Source: JAKACA01 sp049510975 (GTDB lineage: Bacteria; Actinomycetota; Acidimicrobiia; Acidimicrobiales; Bog-793). From it: a stretch of DNA of 64,000 bases. Location of the stretch: the NCBI GenBank assembly GCA_049510975.1, contig JBEKYM010000009.1, positions 53,539-117,538 of the forward strand, written 5' to 3'. The number at the start of each line of letters is the position of its first letter. The first letter of the stretch is position 1. Positions 24,721-33,124 of this stretch are shown here, one piece after another. Under the pieces are notes generated by a model. It was not told where the DNA came from, did not search any database, and saw only the letters and a program-made list of their open reading frames with translations. Position numbers and translations under genes: made by a program.

Positions 24721-26070
24721 ATGACGAACACGGTGGCGGAGCCGGATGAGGGCGCCGAAAGCGAATGCAGCAGCGTACGGCGCCCGGTGTCTGTGACGCG
24801 GGCGGGCATGGCGAGCATTTCGCCCATCTCGGGGCGTGGCGGCGTTCCCTTTACTGACGCGTCGCCGCGCGGCGACGGGCGCCCGGCGCCCGTGCCCGTT
24901 CGATGGGACGGATCGGCCGCGGTGGAACCGGTCGCGCTCGTCCATGACTACCTCACTCAGCGCGGAGGCGCCGAGCGCGTCGTGCTCGCGATGGCCCGCG
25001 CACTGGGCGTTCGGGCGGTGTACACGTCGCTGTACGACCCCGATGGCACGTTCCCGGAGTTCGGCGAGCTCGAGGTCCGCTCGACCTGGCTGGATCACGT
25101 GCCAGGGTTGCGAGGCCATCACCGGGCAGCGTTCCCGTTGCTGGCTCCTGTGTTTTCCGGGATCGAGCTCGACAACGAGGTCACTGTCTGCAGCACGAGC
25201 GGATGGGCCCATGGGGTGAAGGCATCCGGTCGAAAGATCGTCTACTGCCACGCTCCGGCTCGTTGGCTGTATCAGGCGGATCGCTACCTCGGTAACGGCA
25301 CTCCGAGCGACGCGCTCACGCTGGCGGACCGAGTCCGCCTCGGCGTCAAGCAGAGCGGGCTGTCCATGGCACGCCGTCCCCTCGTGAACTGGGACCGGCG
25401 CGCCGCGCAGTCTGCCGATCGCTACCTGGTCAATTCGACCGCCGTTGCGGCCGCTGTCAGAGAGATCTACGGGATCGACGCAGAGACGCTTGCCCCGCCG
25501 CCGGCGCTCGATCCCTTCGGCCCGATGCAAGCGATCGACGAGATCGAGCCGGGTTTCTGGCTGTGCGTGTCACGCTTGCTGCCGTACAAGAACGTCGATG
25601 CCATCGTGGAGGCCATGCGCGACCGGCCCCACGATCGCCTTGTGGTGGTGGGTGTCGGCCCCCACCGCGCCTATCTCGAGTCGCTCGGCATCGACCGGGT
25701 GACGTTCGTCGGTGCCGCCAGCGACGCCCAGTTGCGCTGGTGCTACGCCAACTGCAAGGCCCTCATCACCGTGTCCTACGAGGACTTCGGTCTGACCCCG
25801 CTCGAAGCGGCGTCGTTCGGCAAGCCGAGCGGAGCACTGCGCTTCGGCGGCTTCCTCGACACGATCCTCGACGGTGTCACCGGGACGTTCATCGAGAGCC
25901 CGCACGCCGAGTCCGTCCTCGACGCCATGGACGAGCTGTCGACGACGCGCTTTTCGGCGGAGAAGCTGATCGCTCACACGGAGCGCTTCAGCGAGGCGCA
26001 GTTCGGGCGAAAGCTGCGGGACGTCGTCTTCGAACGCCCCAGCCAGACGCTGACGGCCGTTCACCGCTGA
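24721..26070 (+). CDS. Family 4 glycosyltransferase (mannosyltransferase-like)
   Basis: A 449-residue GT4 enzyme. After an unusual polar N-terminus of about 75 residues, the GT-B fold begins with ALVHDYLTQRGGAERVV, the acceptor-side motif of WbaZ/mannosyltransferase-type enzymes. Then come IVYCHAPARWLYQ, WLCVSRLLPYKNVD, LVVVGVGPHR, and the donor motif YEDFGLTPLEAASFGKP with the E-x7-E pair. It would add a sugar from a GDP or UDP donor to a lipid-linked glycan. The ATG at 24721 has GGAG about ten bases upstream. It follows a long structured leader, suggesting post-transcriptional control. Confidence 0.88.
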   Translation: MTNTVAEPDEGAESECSSVRRPVSVTRAGMASISPISGRGGVPFTDASPRGDGRPAPVPVRWDGSAAVEPVALVHDYLTQRGGAERVVLAMARALGVRAVYTSLYDPDGTFPEFGELEVRSTWLDHVPGLRGHHRAAFPLLAPVFSGIELDNEVTVCSTSGWAHGVKASGRKIVYCHAPARWLYQADRYLGNGTPSDALTLADRVRLGVKQSGLSMARRPLVNWDRRAAQSADRYLVNSTAVAAAVREIYGIDAETLAPPPALDPFGPMQAIDEIEPGFWLCVSRLLPYKNVDAIVEAMRDRPHDRLVVVGVGPHRAYLESLGIDRVTFVGAASDAQLRWCYANCKALITVSYEDFGLTPLEAASFGKPSGALRFGGFLDTILDGVTGTFIESPHAESVLDAMDELSTTRFSAEKLIAHTERFSEAQFGRKLRDVVFERPSQTLTAVHR

Positions 26071-26128
26071 ACCTCAGCTGTGATGCCGGCCTGCGCCGGC
26101 CTGCGCCGGCGGCGCGCCTGAACCTCAG
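26067..26128. repeat. Direct repeat CTGAACCTCAG flanking a GC-rich tandem
   Basis: CTGAACCTCAG occurs at 26067-26077, overlapping the stop codon of the glycosyltransferase gene, and again at 26118-26128. Between them lies a tandem of the unit GGCCTGCGCC. It looks like a small local duplication; the GC-rich part may act as a bidirectional terminator between the converging genes. Confidence 0.5.
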
Positions 26129-26162
26129 GGGTCCTGGTGCCCCAGTCGGGGAGAAGTCGGCT

Positions 26163-26390
26163 TCAGCCGTTGAGCGTGCCGCAGGCCGGGCACTCGAAGC
26201 TCATGCCCGTGAGCTGGCTGCGGCTCAGCCCTCGCACGATGACGTGCCCGCACTCGCCGCACGCGTGGTCGACGGTTCCTTCTCCGGTGAAGAACACGGT
26301 CTCGGGCGTCCGTCTCAGCTTCGGTCGTGCTCCCGTCTCGCTTTTCACCAGAACGGTGAGCGGAAGCACTGATCGGTTCCCTGTCGCCAT
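26163..26390 (-). CDS. Small zinc-ribbon protein
   Basis: A 75-residue protein. The C-terminal half has two CxxC pairs, CGECGHVIV and ECPACGTLNG, 19 to 20 residues apart, which would bind one zinc ion. The N-terminal half is basic and beta-like. I chose ATG 26390 because GGGGAG lies six bases upstream; ATG 26408 in frame is the alternative. Function is unknown; such proteins are often nucleic-acid or protein-binding adaptors. It is transcribed toward the glycosyltransferase gene. Confidence 0.65.
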   Translation of the reverse strand: MATGNRSVLPLTVLVKSETGARPKLRRTPETVFFTGEGTVDHACGECGHVIVRGLSRSQLTGMSFECPACGTLNG

Positions 26391-26781
26391 TTCCTGCTCC
26401 CCCCTCATGCCTCGCCCTCGTCACGAGACACCCCAAGGTTAGCGCTGATTCGGGCCTGCTCGTCCATGGCGGGCCGGCAGACGGCGGTCGGTGCGAAGCG
26501 TCAGCGTGTTACGACCGAAGCAGGCAGGTGGTCAAACCGCTGTTGCTCAGGGTTCGCAGGTGGCAAAGCCGTGGGGAACACGACCCGAGCAGGGTGCGAC
26601 ACGTGCAACTGAGTCGCAGGTGCCCGGACGCGACAGCGCCTCCGGCGAAGGGGGGGGCCGGAGGCGGTCGCAACGCTTTGGAACAGGCTTCGTAAATTGT
26701 CGGCAGCTGGGTGCCCGACTTGAGCACTCCGTGAAAATTCTTTTCCGGCTCGTCCGGATCAGGCGTCCGAGCCGTCGCGGG
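26391..26781. other. Gene-free stretch with a strong inverted repeat
   Basis: I see no convincing gene in these 391 bases. They hold the inverted repeat at 26630-26671 and an imperfect direct repeat, CAGGTGG(T)CAAA(C/G)CCG-like, at 26525-26539 and 26557-26571. A third shorter CGCAGGTG copy lies near 26615. The region is the leader of the zinc-ribbon gene and the 3' region of the secreted-repeat gene. Confidence 0.4.
26630..26671. terminator. Long GC-rich inverted repeat
   Basis: CGCCTCCGGC (26637-26646) and GCCGGAGGCG (26657-26666) pair perfectly, with outer arms GCGAC and GTCGC extending the stem. The loop is ten bases of mostly G. It lies about 110 bases past the minus-strand gene ending at 26782, which fits a terminator without a U-tract. 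Confidence 0.5.
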
Positions 26782-27303
26782 CTACTTGATCGGTGTCGTC
26801 CCCGCAGTTGTGGCGGACGGACGGAGGAGGTACCAGGTGCCCCCGAATGCCACGACCTTCTCGCCGTTCGTCTGCGCTTTCCCGCTGTCACCGGCAAAGG
26901 TGTAGACGGGATAGCCGTTGAAAGTGACCTGCTCGGTCGTCGAGGATCGAGCGACTGTGCTGACCTTGCCCTTCACTCCGGCGCCGATCCCCACTTTCTG
27001 GCCCTTGGACACGAGCAGGGGGGGCCACGATGCCACGCACGCCTTGGACGTGCAGTGCAGCTTGGAACCGGCTTCGGTGCTGAGCAGGTAGAGCGTGAAG
27101 CCGCTGCGGTCGGCCAGCACCGAGCCGTAGGTCTTGACGGTGATGGCCTGCACGCCGGCGGTGAGGACGCGGGGCACGCGGCTCGACAGGTGGCTCGGCG
27201 CCGGGGCGGCGGCTGAAGTCGTGGCGGCAAGCGGGCCCTCCGCGAAGGCTGCGACAGCAGCCGCCAGCACGGCGCCGCTCATGATGATGGGCTTGAGGTT
27301 CAC
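26782..27303 (-). CDS. Secreted repeat protein (PF03640/COG4315-like)
   Basis: A 173-residue exported protein. A signal peptide (IIMSGAVLAAAVAAFAEG) precedes two repeats of the family: VLADRSGFTLYLLSTEAGSKLHC with CVASWPPLL, and VTFNGYPVYTFAGDSGKAQTNGE-type sequence ending in GGTWYLL. Proteins with this repeat (Lipoprotein_15) are small secreted or lipid-anchored proteins of unknown role, some of them haem- or redox-linked. Here there is no lipobox cysteine, so it is probably free or weakly attached. ATG 27303 has GAGGAG five to six bases upstream. It appears to be a single-gene unit ending in the hairpin at 26630-26671. Confidence 0.82.
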   Translation of the reverse strand: MNLKPIIMSGAVLAAAVAAFAEGPLAATTSAAAPAPSHLSSRVPRVLTAGVQAITVKTYGSVLADRSGFTLYLLSTEAGSKLHCTSKACVASWPPLLVSKGQKVGIGAGVKGKVSTVARSSTTEQVTFNGYPVYTFAGDSGKAQTNGEKVVAFGGTWYLLRPSATTAGTTPIK

Positions 27304-27430
27304 CGGAGCTCCTCTTCGGTTGGTACCGGCGCCGATCCCTGCCGGGCGGCAACCGCGGTCACGAAGGGGCTACGACCGACGCGCCGGAAGAGATTGCGCC
27401 CCGTCGGTCAGCTGGCGGCGAACTGGCCGA

Positions 27431-27592
27431 TCAGCCGCCGGCCTTGCGGGGACCGTGAGGCTGGTCGGGCGCGACCAGCCAGGCGTAGGCTTCCGCGAGG
27501 GTGAGGAGCGTCTCGGAGGTCATGTTTCGTGAGGTGATCGCCTCCAGCAGCCGCTCGCGTAGCGCTTCGACGATCTGGTCATGAGTAGGCAT
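27431..27592 (-). CDS. Small hypothetical protein, 53 residues
   Basis: A short gene with an excellent ribosome site: AGGAG six bases before ATG 27592. The peptide begins MPTHDQIVEALRERLLEAI and is predicted to be helical up to EAYAWLVAP, followed by a short polar tail. The amphipathic helices (LRERLLEAI, LLTLAEAYAWL) suggest a dimerising or partner-binding protein. No family is recognised. It is divergent from the GAF-GGDEF gene, with 90 bases between them, and follows its own -10-like element (TAGGAC near 27630). Confidence 0.6.
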   Translation of the reverse strand: MPTHDQIVEALRERLLEAITSRNMTSETLLTLAEAYAWLVAPDQPHGPRKAGG

Positions 27593-27670
27593 CGCGTTCT
27601 CCTGTAGGCCGTACCGGTGCACCGTCCTAGCATGCGCGTCCGGGACACCGGCGGCCGGAAGGTGCGCGAG

Positions 27671-27676
27671 TAGGCT
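27671..27676 (+). promoter_or_regulatory. -10 box TAGGCT, leaderless start for 27683
   Basis: TAGGCT is followed by six bases and then GTG 27683, the same hexamer as in front of the gene at 13858. Confidence 0.5.
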
Positions 27677-27682
27677 TCGGGT

Positions 27683-28660
27683 GTGGAGGCGGCACCGCTC
27701 GCGCCTGACGAGACCAGGCGGCTCTTCGCGTTGCAGGAGCTGCGGCTGCTGGACGCCTCTCCCGAAGCGCGCTTCGACCGCGTCGTGCAACTTGCCGCCC
27801 GCCTGAGCGGTGCCCCCGTCGGCATCATGAGCGTCGTGGCAGAGCAGCTGGTGTTCTTCAAGTCCGCCTACGGGACCAAGCAGGCAGGAGTCCAGCTCGG
27901 CCAGCCGACTCGTGACTACTGGTTCTGCTCGCACGTCGTGGCCTCCGGTGAACCGCTCGTGGTCGCCAATGCCCGCCAGGACAACCGCTTCGACGGCCTC
28001 GACGCGGTGGCGTCGGTTCCTGGCCTCGTCGCCTACGCAGGAGTCCCGGTGCACGCGCCTGGGGGCGAGATCATCGGGGCGCTTGCGGTGTTCGACACCC
28101 AAGAACGTGAGTTCCCCGAGACAGAGGTCGCCGCCCTCGGCGATCTCGCCAAGTTGATCGAGGCCGAGCTCTCCCCACTGCCCTACGTCACGACCGATGC
28201 GCTCACCGGGGCAATGAACGCCCGCAGCTTCGACCGGATCGGCAACCGCATGCTCGAGTTCGGCGATCGCCGGGACCGGGCCTCGGTGATGCTGCGGGCC
28301 GACGTCGCCGGGCTCGGGATGATCAACCGGAACTTCGGCTTCGAAGTGGGTGACCGCGTCCTCGTGCAGGCGGCACAGCTGCTCGAACGGACCGTTCGTG
28401 GTTCCGACCTGCTCGGTCGAATCGGCTCCGGCGAGTTCGGGATCCTGCTGATCGGTGCCGACGCCCACGCCGCCCGTCTCGTCATCGACCGCATCGTCGT
28501 GCAGACGCTCGAGTTCAACCGGACCTCCGGCCACCCCTACACGCTCGCCTTCCACATCGGCGGCGCCGTTCACCTCCCCGGCGAGGCCGCCGAGGTGGCC
28601 AGCTTGCTGCTCACTGCCACACCACAGCGCCCGGCGGCCCCGGGGGTAGCCGCCGGCTGA
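27683..28660 (+). CDS. GAF-GGDEF protein with degenerate GGDEF motif
   Basis: A 325-residue cytoplasmic signalling protein. Residues about 15-165 are a GAF sensor domain (ARLSGAPVGIMSVV, YWFCSHVVASGEPLVV, YAGVPVHAPGGEIIGAL). Residues about 172-315 are a GGDEF-type domain (DALTGAMNARSFDR, NRNFGFEVGDRVLVQ, LLGRIGSGEFGILLIG). The signature is GSGEF, with Gly at the metal-binding Asp/Glu position, so diguanylate cyclase activity is doubtful; it may bind a nucleotide or act as a sensor. The GTG start is supported by a leaderless -10 box. No partner gene is obvious. Confidence 0.82.
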   Translation: MEAAPLAPDETRRLFALQELRLLDASPEARFDRVVQLAARLSGAPVGIMSVVAEQLVFFKSAYGTKQAGVQLGQPTRDYWFCSHVVASGEPLVVANARQDNRFDGLDAVASVPGLVAYAGVPVHAPGGEIIGALAVFDTQEREFPETEVAALGDLAKLIEAELSPLPYVTTDALTGAMNARSFDRIGNRMLEFGDRRDRASVMLRADVAGLGMINRNFGFEVGDRVLVQAAQLLERTVRGSDLLGRIGSGEFGILLIGADAHAARLVIDRIVVQTLEFNRTSGHPYTLAFHIGGAVHLPGEAAEVASLLLTATPQRPAAPGVAAG

Positions 28661-28854
28661 AGCTGTCCTGGACGACTACCGCTGAGAAGTCGAGCGATGC
28701 CCGGCCCGGCGATGACGCCTGCGATGACATGAGGCCGGAGGCAGCCGGCGCCGAGCGAGCCGGCGGTTGATGCCGACGGGAGACGGCGTTCCGGCACCAG
28801 GCGGACCGTACGCGGCATGATCACAGCATCGCGGTACCGATCGGAGGAGATCGA

Positions 28855-30219
28855 TTGAGGAAGGGCCCAGCTCGACTCAGCATTCACAACTTGGAAGGCC
28901 TCATGGCCGAGGACGAGGTGGACACCGTTCTCGTCGTGTTCACCGACATGCAGGGACGGCTGCAGGGCAAGCGCTTCGACGCCCGCCATTTCCTCGCCGA
29001 GGTCGCCGAGAACGCCACGGAGGCGTGCAGCTACCTGCTTGCTGTGGACGTGGACATGAACACCGTCGCCGGCTACGAGATGTCGTCCTGGGACACCGGC
29101 TACGGCGACTTCGTGATGCAGCCCGACCTGAAGACCTTGCGCGTCATGCCCTGGCACTCGAAGACCGTCGTCTGCCAGGCCGACCTCCTCTGGGAGGACG
29201 GCGCCCCGGTGGCGGCCGCTCCTCGCCAGATCCTGCGGGACCAGGCCGCCCGGCTGGCGGACCGGGGCTGGACCGGCCTCGCCGGCACCGAGCTCGAGTT
29301 CATCGTCTTCGAGAACTCCTACGAGGATGCGTGGGACCGCGGTTACCGGGGCCTCACGGCGGCGAACCGGTACAACGTCGACTACTCGATCCTCGGCACG
29401 TCCCGGGTCGAGCCGCTGCTCGGCCGCATCCGCCGCGAGATGAGCGACGCCGGCATGTGGGTCGAGTCGGTGAAGGGCGAGTGCAACCTCGGCCAGCACG
29501 AGATGGCCTTCAAATACGACGAGCTCCTCCCGAAGGCCGACGAGCACGCCTTGTTCAAGACCGGCGCGAAGGAGATCGCCTCGCAGGAGGGCTGCTCGAT
29601 CACGTTCATGGCGAAGTACGACCAGCGCGAGGGGAACAGCTGCCACATTCACATCTCGCTCCGAGATGCCGAGGGCGTCCCGGTCTTCGCCGGGCACCGC
29701 CAGCACGGCATGTCCGAGGTCTTCGAGCACTTCCTCGCCGGCTTGCTCGCGTGCACGGCCGACCTCACGCTCCTGCTCGCCCCGAACATCAACAGCTACA
29801 AGCGCTTTGCCGACGGTTCGTTTGCTCCGACGGCGGTCGCCTGGGGCCGGGACAACCGCACGTGCTCGTTTCGCGTCGTCGGGCACGGCTCGTCCATCAG
29901 GGTCGAGTGCCGGGTTCCGGGTGGCGACGTCAATCCCTACCTCGCCATCTCGGCGCTCGTTGCCGCCGGCCTGCACGGAGTCGACCGTTCGCTCGTGCTC
30001 GAGCCGGAGTTCGTCGGCAACGCCTACCAGTCGGCGGCGCCCCGCCTGCCGACGACGATGCGTGTGGCGGCCGATCGTTTCGCTGCCAGCGAGGTTGCCC
30101 GCGAGGCCTTCGGGGACCGTGTCGTCGAGCACTACACCAACATGGCCGAAGTCGAGATGCGCCACTTCGAGTCGAGCGTGACCGACTGGGAGCGCTATCG
30201 CTCCTTCGAGCGGATGTGA
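28855..30219 (+). CDS. Glutamine synthetase-like gamma-glutamyl-amine ligase
   Basis: A 454-residue glutamine-synthetase-fold enzyme. Its motifs are VVFTDMQGRLQGKRF near the N-terminus, GTELEFIVFENSYEDAW, KGECNLGQHEMAFKYDE, EGNSCHIHISLRD, NINSYKRFADGSFAPTAVAWG and FRVVGHGSSIRVECRVPGG. It is shorter at the regulatory loop than true GlnA and resembles PuuA/GlnA3-type enzymes that join glutamate to an amine. It opens an operon with an aldehyde dehydrogenase, SDR and PuuD-like amidotransferase, which supports amine catabolism over nitrogen assimilation. The start is TTG at 28855, backed by GGAGGAG five bases upstream. Confidence 0.88.
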   Translation: MRKGPARLSIHNLEGLMAEDEVDTVLVVFTDMQGRLQGKRFDARHFLAEVAENATEACSYLLAVDVDMNTVAGYEMSSWDTGYGDFVMQPDLKTLRVMPWHSKTVVCQADLLWEDGAPVAAAPRQILRDQAARLADRGWTGLAGTELEFIVFENSYEDAWDRGYRGLTAANRYNVDYSILGTSRVEPLLGRIRREMSDAGMWVESVKGECNLGQHEMAFKYDELLPKADEHALFKTGAKEIASQEGCSITFMAKYDQREGNSCHIHISLRDAEGVPVFAGHRQHGMSEVFEHFLAGLLACTADLTLLLAPNINSYKRFADGSFAPTAVAWGRDNRTCSFRVVGHGSSIRVECRVPGGDVNPYLAISALVAAGLHGVDRSLVLEPEFVGNAYQSAAPRLPTTMRVAADRFAASEVAREAFGDRVVEHYTNMAEVEMRHFESSVTDWERYRSFERM

Positions 30220-30229
30220 GGATCGGCAC

Positions 30230-31597
30230 GTGAGCGTCGTGCGCGACGTCGTGAACCCGTCGGACGAGCAGGTCATCGCCCAAGTCGAGCTGTTCGAGAT
30301 CGAGCAGGTCGACGCCGCCATCGAGCGCGCTTCGGTCGCCCAGCGCGATTGGGCGGCGCTGGCACCGGGCGACCGCGCCCGGGCGTTGCGGCGGGCCGCC
30401 GAAGCCGTCGACGGAGCAACCGAGGAGCTGGCGCTGCTCGAGGTGCGCAACTCCGGCCACACGATCTCGAATGCTCGCTGGGAGGCGGGCAACGTCCGAG
30501 ACGTGCTCGCCTATTACTCAGGCGCACCCGAACGGCTCTTCGGCCGGCAGATTCCCGTCGGCGGCGGGATCGACGTCACTTTCCGCGAGCCGCTCGGGGT
30601 CGTCGGGGTGATCGTTCCCTGGAACTTCCCGATGCCGATCGCTTCCTGGGGCTTCGCGCCGGCGCTGGCGGCGGGCAACGCCGTCGTGCTGAAACCCGCC
30701 GACCTCACACCCCTCACGGCCATCCGGATCGGCGAGCTGCTGCTCGAGGCAGGCATCCCAGAGGGCGTCTTCCAGGTGCTACCGGGGCGGGGGAGTGTCG
30801 TCGGGTGGCGCTTCGTCACGCACCCGCTCGTGCGCAAGATCTGCTTCACCGGCTCGACCGATGTCGGCAAAGCCATCATGGCGGGCTGCGCCGAGCAGCT
30901 GAAGCGCCTGACGCTCGAGCTCGGCGGCAAGAGCGCCAACGTCGTGTTCGCCGATGCCGACCTCGAACGGGCGGCCGCCACCGCACCGGGTTCGGTCTTC
31001 GACAATGCCGGGCAGGACTGCTGTTCTCGTTCGCGCCTGCTCGTGCAGGCGAGCGTCTACGACCGCTTCCTCGGTCTGCTCGAGCCCGCCGTCCGTGGCT
31101 TTCGCGTGTTGGACCCGACCGACGAGACGAGCGAGATGGGACCCCTCATCAGCGCCGGCCAACGCTCGGCCGTGGCCGCTTTCGTGCCGGAGGACGCTCC
31201 GGTCGCCTTCGCCGGTACGGTGCCGGACGGCCCCGGTTATTGGTTCCCTCCGACGGTGCTCGCTCCGGTGGCGACGGACTCGCCGGCGTTTCGGGAGGAG
31301 ATTTTCGGGCCAGTGCTCGTCGTCGTCCCCTTCGAGGACGAGGCGGACGCCATCTCCATCGCCAACGACACCCCCTACGGGCTCTCGGGCTCCATCTGGA
31401 CGCGGGACGTGGCCAAGGCCTTCCGCGTCGCCCGCGGCATCGAAACGGGGACCCTCTCGGTGAACTCGCACTCGTCGGTCCGGTACTGGACGCCGTTCGG
31501 GGGCTTCAAGCAGTCCGGGCTCGGTCGGGAGCTCGGGCCGGATGCCCTCGATGGGTTCACCGAGGTGAAGAACGTCTTCATCGCCACGACCGACTAA
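30230..31597 (+). CDS. Aldehyde dehydrogenase family protein
   Basis: A 455-residue NAD(P)-dependent aldehyde dehydrogenase. It shows the cofactor region GVIVPWNFPMPIASW and KPADLTPLTA, the glycine loop ICFTGSTDVGKAI, the general-base Glu in TLELGGKSANVVF, and the catalytic Cys in NAGQDCCSRSRLLV (Cys264 or 265). FGPVLVVVPFEDEADA and FGGFKQSGLGREL close the fold. In context it would oxidise a gamma-glutamylamino-aldehyde to the acid (the PuuC role). GTG 30230 lies ten bases after the glutamine-synthetase-like gene, indicating one transcript. Confidence 0.92.
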   Translation: MSVVRDVVNPSDEQVIAQVELFEIEQVDAAIERASVAQRDWAALAPGDRARALRRAAEAVDGATEELALLEVRNSGHTISNARWEAGNVRDVLAYYSGAPERLFGRQIPVGGGIDVTFREPLGVVGVIVPWNFPMPIASWGFAPALAAGNAVVLKPADLTPLTAIRIGELLLEAGIPEGVFQVLPGRGSVVGWRFVTHPLVRKICFTGSTDVGKAIMAGCAEQLKRLTLELGGKSANVVFADADLERAAATAPGSVFDNAGQDCCSRSRLLVQASVYDRFLGLLEPAVRGFRVLDPTDETSEMGPLISAGQRSAVAAFVPEDAPVAFAGTVPDGPGYWFPPTVLAPVATDSPAFREEIFGPVLVVVPFEDEADAISIANDTPYGLSGSIWTRDVAKAFRVARGIETGTLSVNSHSSVRYWTPFGGFKQSGLGRELGPDALDGFTEVKNVFIATTD

Positions 31598-31634
31598 CGA
31601 CCCAGACCGTCACGACACAAGGGAGCCAGGCATC

Positions 31635-32399
31635 ATGGGACGCCTCGAGGGCAAGGTTGCAGTCATCACCGGAGCCGCCAGCGGCATCGGCAAGGCCACT
31701 GCCAGGCGTTTCGCGACCGAAGGCGCCAGCGTCGTCGTCGCCGACGTGTCGGACGATGCGGGCCAGTCGCTGGCCTCGGAGATCGGCGGCCTCTACGTCC
31801 ACGCCGACGTGACGAACGCCGCGCAGGTCGAGGCGATGTACGACGCAGCCATCGCGGCCTTCGGCGGCCTCGACGTCTGTTTCAACAACGCCGGCATCTC
31901 GCCGCCCGACGACGACTCCATCCTCGACACCGAGCTCGACGTCTGGCGTCGGGTGCAGGAGGTCAACCTCACGAGCGTCTACCTGTGCTGCAAAGCAGGG
32001 ATTGCCCGGCTCCTCGAACATGGCGGCGGGAGCGTGATCAACACCGCCTCGTTCGTGGCCGTACTCGGGGCGGCCACCTCCCAGATCTCCTACACGGCCT
32101 CGAAGGGCGGCGTCCTCTCGATGTCACGCGAGCTCGGCGTGCAATTCGCACGTCAGGGCGTACGCGTGAACGCGTTGTGCCCTGGTCCGGTCAACACACC
32201 GCTGTTGCAGGAGCTGTTCGCCAAGGACCCGGAGCGAGCTGCACGGCGCCTCGTGCACGTCCCCATGGGTCGATTCGGCGAGCCGGAGGAGATCGCCGCC
32301 GCAGCAGCCTTTCTCGCCTCCGACGACGCCTCGTTCATCACGGCCTCCACGTTCCTCGTCGACGGCGGTATCCACGCCGCCTACACGACACCGCTGTGA
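31635..32399 (+). CDS. Short-chain dehydrogenase/reductase
   Basis: A 254-residue classical SDR. The cofactor motif is TGAASGIGKATARRF at about residues 12-26. It has NNAGIS, catalytic Ser in VINTASFVAVLG, and Tyr-Lys in ISYTASKGGVLSMSREL, ending with SFITASTFLVDGG. It shares the operon with the aldehyde dehydrogenase and PuuD-like genes, so it may act on an alcohol or ketone of the amine pathway. It cannot replace a PuuB-type amine oxidase on family grounds. The ATG at 31635 has GGGAG upstream, and the stop overlaps the next GTG by 4 bases. Confidence 0.9.
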   Translation: MGRLEGKVAVITGAASGIGKATARRFATEGASVVVADVSDDAGQSLASEIGGLYVHADVTNAAQVEAMYDAAIAAFGGLDVCFNNAGISPPDDDSILDTELDVWRRVQEVNLTSVYLCCKAGIARLLEHGGGSVINTASFVAVLGAATSQISYTASKGGVLSMSRELGVQFARQGVRVNALCPGPVNTPLLQELFAKDPERAARRLVHVPMGRFGEPEEIAAAAAFLASDDASFITASTFLVDGGIHAAYTTPL

Positions 32400-33124
32400 G
32401 CAACCGACCTGTCATCGGGATCACCGCCTACGAGGAGCAGGCGGTCTGGAACCAGTGGGACGCCCGAGCGAGCCTGTTGCCGGCGAGCTACGTGCGCTCC
32501 GTCGAGGCGGCCGGCGGGCTGGCGATGCTGATCCCGGTGCAGCAGCTTTCGGGCGAGGATGCCCGCGAGCTGCTGTCGCGTCTCGACGGTGTCGTGCTCT
32601 CGGGCGGCCCGGATGTGAACCCGAGCCGATACGGGGCGGATCGCAACGCACGCACCGGTGCCTCCCGAGACGAGCGGGACGGCGTCGAGCTGAGCCTCGT
32701 CGAGGCGGCGGTGGCCGGGGCGCTGCCCACGCTGGCCATCTGCCGCGGCCTCCAGGTCCTGAACGTCGCCCGCGGCGGCACGCTCGTACAGCACCTTCCT
32801 GACGTCGTCGGCCACGGCGAGCACTCTCCCATCGCGAACGGCCACGGGGTCCACGACGTCCGCGTCGAGCCGGGGACACTGCTGGCCGATGCCGTGGATT
32901 GGGAGCGTGCCGGCGTGCCCACGCACCATCACCAGGCCATCGACCGGCTCGGCGGCGGGCTCGTGGTCACGGCCTGGGCGGACGACGGCACGATTGAGGC
33001 AGTCGAGGACCGGTCCGTGCCGTTCTTGATCGGCGTGCAGTGGCATCCCGAAGCCGGGACCGACCTCAGCTTGTTTCGCGCCCTCGTCGCCGCAGCCGCA
33101 AGGGCCTCTGCCGTCACGAGGTGA
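32396..33124 (+). CDS. PuuD-like gamma-glutamyl-amine hydrolase
   Basis: A 242-residue class I glutamine-amidotransferase-fold hydrolase of the PF07722 type. It would release glutamate from gamma-glutamyl-GABA or a related amide. Features are IGITAYEEQAVWNQWD at the N-terminus, GVVLSGGPDVNPSRYG, the nucleophile Cys in PTLAICRGLQVLNVARGG, TLVQHLPD, HHHQAIDRLG, and the His/Glu pair in GVQWHPEAG. All catalytic residues are present. I chose GTG 32396, whose GTGA overlaps the SDR stop. It completes a Puu-like set with the ligase and aldehyde dehydrogenase. Confidence 0.9.
   Translation: MSNRPVIGITAYEEQAVWNQWDARASLLPASYVRSVEAAGGLAMLIPVQQLSGEDARELLSRLDGVVLSGGPDVNPSRYGADRNARTGASRDERDGVELSLVEAAVAGALPTLAICRGLQVLNVARGGTLVQHLPDVVGHGEHSPIANGHGVHDVRVEPGTLLADAVDWERAGVPTHHHQAIDRLGGGLVVTAWADDGTIEAVEDRSVPFLIGVQWHPEAGTDLSLFRALVAAAARASAVTR

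Noticed and set aside
28570..30492. 640-codon minus-strand frame opposite the glutamine-synthetase-like gene
   Set aside because: Shadow of a gene with clear family motifs; no domain in the antisense frame.
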